NCBI GenBank assembly: GCA_900078375.1
Contig: FLQS01000040.1
Location: 21,060-57,236, forward strand
Origin: an uncultured Mycobacterium sp.
Lineage (GTDB): Bacteria; Actinomycetota; Actinomycetes; Mycobacteriales; Mycobacteriaceae
Length of the DNA: 36,177 nt
Direction: 5' to 3'
The translations under genes were made by a program, and so were the position numbers. Below, piece after piece: positions 32,001-36,177 of the stretch (the stretch's first letter is position 1; each line of letters opens with the position of its first letter). The notes under the pieces are model-generated. The model worked only from the letters and a program-made list of their open reading frames with translations. It made no database searches and was not told the DNA's origin.

Positions 32001-33622
32001 GAGGTGACGATCTCCTCGCGGATCGCGTCCAGCGGCGGATTGGTCACCTGGGCGAACAGTTCGACGAAGTAGTCGTAGATGAGCTTGGGGCGCTGGGACA
32101 GCACGGCCACCGGGGTGTCGGTGCCCATCGACCCCAGCGGCTCCTGGCCGGAGGCGGCCATCGGCGTGAGCATGATCCGCAGGTCTTCTTCGGTGTAGCC
32201 GAAGGCGATCTGGCGGCGGACCACCGATTCGTGGTTGGGCGACACGCGGGTGCGGGCAGGCAGGGTTGCGATATCGAGCAGGCCGGCGTGCAGCCATTCC
32301 CCATAGGGGTGCTCGGCGGCCAGCTGATCCTTGATCTCGTCGTCGGACACGATGCGCCCGGCAGCGGTGTCGATCAGGAACATCTTGCCCGGCTCGAGCC
32401 GGCCCTTGGCGACGACTTCGCCCGGCGGGATGTCCAGCACACCGCTCTCACTGGCGAGGATCACCCGATCGTCGATGGTGCGCCACCACCGGCCAGGCCG
32501 TAATCCGTTGCGGTCCAATACCGCTCCAACAACGGTGCCGTCGGTGAACGTCACGCAGGCCGGGCCGTCCCACGGCTCCATGAGCGACGCGTGGTACTGA
32601 CAGAACGCCCGGCGCGCCGGGGCAAGCGTGGTGTTGTTCTCCCAGGCCTCCGGGATCATCATCATCACCGCGTGCGGCAGGCTGCGACCGCCGAGATGCA
32701 ACAGCTCGAGCACCTGGTCGAAGGATGCCGAGTCCGAGGCGTCGGGGGTGCAGATCGGCGACAGCCGGCTCAGGTCGCCGGGGATCTTGGCGCTGGCCAG
32801 CATGGCTTCCCTGGCATGCATGCGGTTGCGGTTGCCGCGCACGGTGTTGATCTCGCCGTTGTGGGCCACGAAGCGGAACGGGTGTGCCAGCGGCCAGGAC
32901 GGGAAGGTGTTGGTGGAGAAGCGGCTGTGCACGATGGCGATCGCGCTCATGCAGCGCTCGTCGCGCAGGTCGGCGAAGTACTTGGGCAGCTGCATCGTGG
33001 TGAGCATGCCCTTGTAGGCCAGCGTGCGACTGGACAGCGACGGGAAGTAGACGGCCTCGGGGCCCTGCTCGGCACGCTTACGCACCGGGTACACCAGCCG
33101 ATCGAGGTCGATCCCGCCCGGGCGGCTGCCGTTTCGCGTCGGGGCGGCGATGAACAACATCGACATGTGCGGCATACAGCCCAATGCTGTCGCGCCGACT
33201 TCGGCGCCGATCGGATCGACCGGGACCGTACGCCAGCCGAGGACCTCAAGGCCCTCCTCGTCGGCGATCGCCTGCACCCGGTCCACAGCAGCCAGTCGTT
33301 GGACGGGATCCTGCGGCAGGAAGCAGATGCCGGCCGCAAAGGTGTTGGCGCCGTTAGCCGTCGATGAGGGTAGGTCGAATTCGACCACCTCCCGGAGCAA
33401 TTCGACGGGCAGTTGCAGCAGCATGCCCGCGCCGTCGCCACTGTTCGGCTCGGCCCCGGCCGCACCGCGGTGCTCGAGGTGCTCCAGCGCGGTCAGGCCG
33501 TCAGCGACGATCTGGTGGGACCGGCGGCCCTTGATGTCGGCCACCATCGCGACACCGCACGAGTCGGACTCGTGCCGGGGGTCATAGAGACCCTGCGCTT
33601 CGGGAAGTGCTGAGAACAGCAT
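29060..33622 (-). CDS. gltB: Glutamate synthase large subunit
   Basis: A 1520-residue enzyme that makes two glutamates from glutamine and 2-oxoglutarate. The class II amidotransferase domain begins at the nucleophile Cys22 in ESDSCGVAMV after a short propeptide. The central and FMN-binding domains follow; the 3Fe-4S cluster cysteines lie in GCIMMRVCHLDTCPVG near residues 1130-1145. The C-terminal GXGXG-type beta-helix ends the protein. I chose the ATG at 33622 because GGAGGAG lies eight bases upstream and gives a 21-residue propeptide; an in-frame ATG at 33646 has no ribosome-binding site, and the frame runs open to 33763. It forms an operon with gltD. Confidence 0.96.
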   Translation of the reverse strand: MLFSALPEAQGLYDPRHESDSCGVAMVADIKGRRSHQIVADGLTALEHLEHRGAAGAEPNSGDGAGMLLQLPVELLREVVEFDLPSSTANGANTFAAGICFLPQDPVQRLAAVDRVQAIADEEGLEVLGWRTVPVDPIGAEVGATALGCMPHMSMLFIAAPTRNGSRPGGIDLDRLVYPVRKRAEQGPEAVYFPSLSSRTLAYKGMLTTMQLPKYFADLRDERCMSAIAIVHSRFSTNTFPSWPLAHPFRFVAHNGEINTVRGNRNRMHAREAMLASAKIPGDLSRLSPICTPDASDSASFDQVLELLHLGGRSLPHAVMMMIPEAWENNTTLAPARRAFCQYHASLMEPWDGPACVTFTDGTVVGAVLDRNGLRPGRWWRTIDDRVILASESGVLDIPPGEVVAKGRLEPGKMFLIDTAAGRIVSDDEIKDQLAAEHPYGEWLHAGLLDIATLPARTRVSPNHESVVRRQIAFGYTEEDLRIMLTPMAASGQEPLGSMGTDTPVAVLSQRPKLIYDYFVELFAQVTNPPLDAIREEIVTSMARVMGPEQNLLEPTAASCRQILLHWPVLDNDELNRIVHINDDGEQSGLKTAVLRSLYEVERGGEGLADAIEDLRHRASEAIAKGARTLVISDRDSDHTRAPIPSLLAVAAVHHHLVRTKKRTMVALVVESGDAREVHHIALLIGYGAAAVNPYLAFESIEDLIREGELTGIDAATAVRNFLKALGKGVMKVMSKMGISTVGSYTAAQAFEAIGLSKDVVDEYLTGTVSQLGGVGLDVLAEEVKQRHRRAYPENPTERVHRRLEVGGEYQFRREGELHLFTPETVFLLQHSTRTGRNEVFAKYSEEVNRLSREGGTLRGLFAFKNGLRPPIPLHEVESVDAICARFNTGAMSYGSISQEAHETMAIAMNNIGGRSNSGEGGEDEDRLYDPRRRSAVKQVASGRFGVTSDYLVNATDIQIKMAQGAKPGEGGQLPGFKVYPNIAKTRHSTPGVGLISPPPHHDIYSIEDLAQLIHDLKNANSEARIHVKLVSSVGVGTVAAGVSKAHADVVLISGYDGGTGAAPLTSLKHAGAPWEIGLADTQQTLVLNGLRDRITVQCDGGLRTARDVMVAALLGAEEFGFSTAPLIVAGCIMMRVCHLDTCPVGVATQNPELRARFNGKPEFVENFFRFIAEDVRTMLAELGFRSIDEAVGHAEVLDTEDGVAHWKTRGLDLSPIFAVPTDAHGGPLPQRRRLRDQDHGLEHALDQTLIALAEGALEDAHPVRLELPVRNVNRTVGTLLGSEVTRRYGAAGLPEDTIHITLTGSAGQSIGAFLPPGITLDLIGDANDYVGKGLSGGRVIVRPPEDVLFLPEDNVIAGNTLLYGATSGEVYLRGRAGERFAARNSGALAVTEGVGDHACEYMTGGRVVVLGRTGRNMAAGMSGGIAYVLGLNPAKVNTAMVELQSLDPVDLEWLHDVVARHVHHTGSTLAKSVLSDWPRRSAQFTKIMPTDYQRVLEATRMAKAEGRDVDTAIMEATRG

Positions 33623-33697
33623 TCCAGGCTCCTCCGCGTCGGTCATATGGGGCGGGAAAGCTGGTGTGCGCGCGAGGCGCTGGCATTGTGGCCTTGC

Positions 33698-33728
33698 CGC
33701 AGTCCGACGAGTGATGTCTGGGACTGCG
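33698..33728 (-). promoter_or_regulatory. Hairpin in the gltB leader
   Basis: CGCAGTCC (33698-33705) is the exact reverse complement of GGACTGCG (33721-33728), with 15 bases between. It lies within the predicted gltB 5' leader of about 140 bases. It could stabilise the RNA or take part in attenuation. I recognise no known riboswitch. Confidence 0.35.
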
Positions 33729-33772
33729 CCGGCCCGATGATTCGGCGCGAAGTTGCGTCGCACCGATTACCG

Positions 33773-33778
33773 ATTGTA
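33773..33778 (-). promoter_or_regulatory. Predicted extended -10 box of gltBD
   Basis: On the minus strand this reads TACAAT preceded by TGA, giving TGATACAAT, a good extended -10 element. Transcription would start near 33766, leaving a leader of about 140 bases before the gltB ATG. No consensus -35 box is visible. Confidence 0.5.
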
Positions 33779-33795
33779 TCAGCGAGGGCCGGTGG

Positions 33796-34203
33796 CTACT
33801 GACTGATTAATGTGGGCACCAGCGGAAAGCCGGGCAGGTTACGGACCACCGTCCAGACGGCCGCCGAGACCACGATCACCACGACGGCTGGCAGCGGGAA
33901 GGTCCGCTCCCCTCGCCTGCTCCGCCACACCACCCAGATGGCCAGCAGCGGCAGACCCACCAGTGCAAAGACGTTGTCGACGACGGCGGCGCCCACCTCA
34001 CCGTGCAGCAGGTCGTGGGTCATTCGCAGACCGCCGCAGAACGGGCAGTTCCAGCCGGTGAGGAGACGGAACGGGCACGGCGGGAACAGGGCGCCGGGCC
34101 GGTGCGGGTCGACCATCCCGACGTAGGCCAGGGCACCGACCGCTAGGGCGCCCGTACCGATCGAAAGGGCACCTGACCTAATCGAAAGACCGCTACGTGC
34201 CAT
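33796..34203 (-). CDS. DUF2752 membrane protein
   Basis: A 135-residue protein with three probable membrane segments (about 16-34, 72-93 and 103-122). The DUF2752 signature CPFRLLTGWNCPFCGGLRM lies at about residues 43-61, three cysteines included, followed by HDLLHGEVGAAVVDN. Function is unknown; the conserved cysteines may bind metal. It overlaps the end of the TM2 gene by 11 bases, so the two form one unit upstream of gltB on the same strand. Confidence 0.88.
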   Translation of the reverse strand: MARSGLSIRSGALSIGTGALAVGALAYVGMVDPHRPGALFPPCPFRLLTGWNCPFCGGLRMTHDLLHGEVGAAVVDNVFALVGLPLLAIWVVWRSRRGERTFPLPAVVVIVVSAAVWTVVRNLPGFPLVPTLISQ

Positions 34204-34582
34204 CGCGCAGGGGGCGCCCCTGCGGGTCGCGCACCTTGTCGGTGAGGATCATGATGGCGTCGATGATGCCCCAGACGATTGCGCCGATCGTGCAGGTGAG
34301 TAGCCCGACGACCAGCTGAATGATGCCCAGTTTGGTATCGCCGAGGTAGATGCGGCCGATGCCGACGAGGCCGAACAGCCCGAGCAGCTGCAGCAAGCCG
34401 GCGATGACCTTGGACTTATCCGACAGCGGTTCACCCGTGATGGGATGCCGGCCGAACGGCGCGGCGGGGTCGTAGCCTCCCGGGGCCGGATACTGCGGCG
34501 GCATCGGGTAATTCGGCGGAGGTGGGTACTGGCCGGGTGGCGGCGGTGCGCCCTCGGTGCCTCCGAACTGCGGCTCTGTCAT
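34193..34582 (-). CDS. TM2 domain membrane protein
   Basis: A 129-residue protein from the ATG at 34582; an ATG four codons earlier (34594) is possible, and neither has a clear ribosome-binding site. A Pro/Gly/Tyr-rich N-terminus (about 1-45) precedes a TM2 domain: SKVIAGLLQLLGLFGLVGIGRIYLG and then IIQLVVGLLTCTIGAIVWGIIDAIMILTD, two helices joined by a short GDTKLG turn. Such proteins are common small membrane proteins of unknown role. The gene overlaps the DUF2752 gene, suggesting a pair. Confidence 0.85.
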   Translation of the reverse strand: MTEPQFGGTEGAPPPPGQYPPPPNYPMPPQYPAPGGYDPAAPFGRHPITGEPLSDKSKVIAGLLQLLGLFGLVGIGRIYLGDTKLGIIQLVVGLLTCTIGAIVWGIIDAIMILTDKVRDPQGRPLRDGT

Positions 34583-34612
34583 GCCAGACAGCATGCCAGA
34601 GCGAGGCCGAAC

Positions 34613-36058
34613 CTAGAAGGGTGGCGCGTCGTCGCAGCCAGGCGGTGCCGAACGGGCGTTGGCGGGTGTGCGGTCTCTGCGGTTGCGGGCGCGTTCGGTG
34701 GCGATGTGGTGGGCGCGGTTCTGCCTTCGGGTCGTCGATCGCCTTGGCATCATCACCGACCGGTTGCCGCAGCGGTGGACTGCCGGTTCCACGGGACGTG
34801 ACGGTGGGGCTGTGGGTGTCATGAGCGCGGGAAACAGCAGGGCGCTCCCCGGAGTCGTCACATAGGTCTCGCCATCGGGAAGCGACCAGATCACCGTGCC
34901 GTCAGCGAGCTGTTGGTCCTTCCAGCCCCAAAAAGTCTTCAGAAGGTGGTGATCACGGCACAGACATTTGAGGTTGGAGGCGTGCGTCGCGCCGAAGGGC
35001 CACGGGATCGTGTGGTCGATATCGCAGTGCGTCGCGGGCTTGTCGCAGCCGGGAGCCCGGCACGTCAGGTCACGGGCGCGCACAAAGTCGGCGAGCGCAC
35101 GGGAGGGGTGATAGCTGGGGTCCGGCGGCACATCGACGGGAATGATCAGCGGCCGCTGGCGTGCCGTCGCTGTGAGTTCGGCCAGCAGTTCCGGTGCGAT
35201 CACCACCCCGGTGTCGAGGAGATAAGCCGGCTTGTTGCCGGTGCCCTCGAGTGTGGCTTGGTCGGCCACCACGTGAATGATGACCGACCCTGGCGGTGTT
35301 GCGGTTGCCGCACAATCGGATTGGCCGCACTGGCAGGCGAGGCGTTCAGCGCCGGTGCCCAATGTCCCGAGCGCGTCGGAACGACGCTGCCCGACCGTTC
35401 GGGGATCGGTGGTGCAGACGGACCTCGCCATCGCGTTCAGCCGCTTCTCGAGAGCGGCGCCGTCGGTGGCCGACAGCCGCGCCGTCAGCTCCACGTACCC
35501 GTCGGTTGTCTCCCAGAATTCGACGTCACGGTCACTACCGCGATCCTGGATCCGCCGCACCGCGTCCGGGTCCCGTTGAATCACGATGTCGTCGATCTCG
35601 GTGGCGAGCTTGCGGCGCGACATCGAGGGCCAGCGGGCCACGATGGCCGCCAGCTCGGCGTCGACGTCAGCCATGGCGTCGGCATCGGTGAGCAGGTGCG
35701 TGCGGTAGACGATCGTCTTGAACAGCTGGCAATCGATATCGCCCGCCTCGAAGACGGCGGCGACCGCGGGCAGCCGCAGCATGGCCAGCGCATAGTTCAT
35801 GTAGCTGTTCGCTTTGCCCAAGCTCAGCCGCAACGCCGCAGCGACTTCAGCACCCACCGCGGCCCAGGTATCGACCGCCCAATCCTCGCGCTCGCCCCGC
35901 TCCCGCCGACGCAGCTCGAAGATATCGGCGATCACCCGCAACCGCTGCGCGGCCGCCCGATTCTCCAACCGCGCCACATTCGTCAACCGCTCAAACAAGC
36001 CGGACGACTCAGCCGTGCCAGACGGCTCGAAGTGATCAGCAGGCCAGTGTTCGAACAT
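34613..36058 (-). CDS. 13E12-family DUF222/HNH endonuclease-like protein, LexA-box controlled
   Basis: A 481-residue protein of the mycobacterial 13E12 repeat family. Residues about 20-300 form the helical DUF222 domain. The HNH nuclease motif follows at about 330-375: CRAPGCDKPATHCDIDHTIPW, then NLKCLCRDHHLLK, with paired cysteines for zinc and the His of DIDH. The C-terminus (about 420-481) is basic and low in complexity. The ATG at 36058 lies inside a perfect mycobacterial LexA box, so it is probably induced by DNA damage and may be made from a leaderless mRNA. Family members occur in many copies per genome and behave like mobile genes; cellular role is not established. Confidence 0.88.
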   Translation of the reverse strand: MFEHWPADHFEPSGTAESSGLFERLTNVARLENRAAAQRLRVIADIFELRRRERGEREDWAVDTWAAVGAEVAAALRLSLGKANSYMNYALAMLRLPAVAAVFEAGDIDCQLFKTIVYRTHLLTDADAMADVDAELAAIVARWPSMSRRKLATEIDDIVIQRDPDAVRRIQDRGSDRDVEFWETTDGYVELTARLSATDGAALEKRLNAMARSVCTTDPRTVGQRRSDALGTLGTGAERLACQCGQSDCAATATPPGSVIIHVVADQATLEGTGNKPAYLLDTGVVIAPELLAELTATARQRPLIIPVDVPPDPSYHPSRALADFVRARDLTCRAPGCDKPATHCDIDHTIPWPFGATHASNLKCLCRDHHLLKTFWGWKDQQLADGTVIWSLPDGETYVTTPGSALLFPALMTPTAPPSRPVEPAVHRCGNRSVMMPRRSTTRRQNRAHHIATERARNRRDRTPANARSAPPGCDDAPPF

Positions 36059-36066
36059 GTGTTCGA
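36051..36066. promoter_or_regulatory. LexA (SOS) box over the start codon of the 13E12-family gene
   Basis: TCGAAC-ATGT-GTTCGA matches the mycobacterial SOS consensus TCGAAC-N4-GTTCGA exactly. The start codon of the minus-strand nuclease gene lies at 36056-36058, inside the box. LexA bound here would block transcription; cleavage after DNA damage would release it. Confidence 0.8.
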
Positions 36067-36087
36067 GTATACCACCGGGGGCGACCG

Positions 36088-36148
36088 CGTTGACTCATCT
36101 GAAATGCGCGCGAATGGGTGGTTCGTTGACTCATCTGAAATGCGCGCG
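36088..36148. repeat. 25-bp direct repeat, two copies
   Basis: The same 25 bases, starting CGTTGACTCATC and ending ATGCGCGCG, occur at 36088-36112 and 36124-36148, a 36-bp period, with no mismatch. They lie just upstream of the 13E12-family gene. More copies may follow beyond the right edge. The rest of the right end (36149-36177) shows nothing recognisable. Confidence 0.85.
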
Positions 36149-36177
36149 TGGACGGCGCGTCTGCCGGCTTGGTCAGC

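Noticed and set aside
36088..36148. CRISPR array at the right edge
   Set aside because: There are only two units with an 11-base spacer, too short for CRISPR spacers, and no cas gene is present.

Overview
The window is GC-rich actinobacterial DNA, most likely from a rapidly growing Mycobacterium (Mycolicibacterium). The basis is gene order recalled from M. tuberculosis Rv1617-Rv1626: pykA, tesB1, a DUF2156 membrane protein, cydC, cydD, cydB, cydA, a DUF308 membrane protein, the membrane adenylate cyclase cya and the ANTAR regulator pdtaR all occur here. GTG/TTG starts, leaderless-type promoters and a mycobacterial LexA box agree. Species was not determined. Left region (1-4752): a branched-chain or neutral amino-acid ABC transporter operon on the minus strand (livJ, livH, livM, then livG running off the left edge) lies just downstream of pdtaR, with a structured leader before livJ. 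A tRNA-Leu(CAA) gene follows. Accessory region (4708-9377): a perfect 48-bp direct repeat made of the 3' half of the tRNA, from anticodon loop to just past CCA, bounds about 4.6 kb of visibly lower-GC DNA. It looks like an integrated element but carries no recognisable integrase, excisionase or transposase. Its three genes all look like HEPN-type (defence RNase-like) proteins: a TIGR02391/Ymh-type protein with a long unexplained C-terminal helical domain, and a translationally coupled pair of a small R-x5-H HEPN-like protein and an ApeA-like protein. This is the best candidate for an undescribed defence system. Palindromes resembling the tRNA anticodon arm sit near both ends. Middle region (9450-13608): a small lipoprotein, a small exported protein, a nitrilase-family amidase divergent from a ureohydrolase (a possible guanidino-compound pathway), and cya. 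Next comes a polar amino-acid ABC operon on the minus strand (binding protein, permease, ATPase; 13608-16194), two small membrane proteins, and the cytochrome bd operon cydA-cydB-cydD-cydC (17415-23226) behind a leader containing a large inverted repeat. Right region (23237-36177): a DUF4190-type membrane protein, then minus-strand genes for the DUF2156 protein, acyl-CoA thioesterase, pyruvate kinase, glutamate synthase (gltB, gltD), a DUF2752 protein and a TM2 protein. The last gene is a 13E12-type DUF222/HNH nuclease whose start codon lies inside a perfect LexA box, followed by a 25-bp direct repeat. Apart from the tRNA-flanked island the content is typical mycobacterial chromosome: respiration, amino-acid uptake, nitrogen assimilation and the end of glycolysis.
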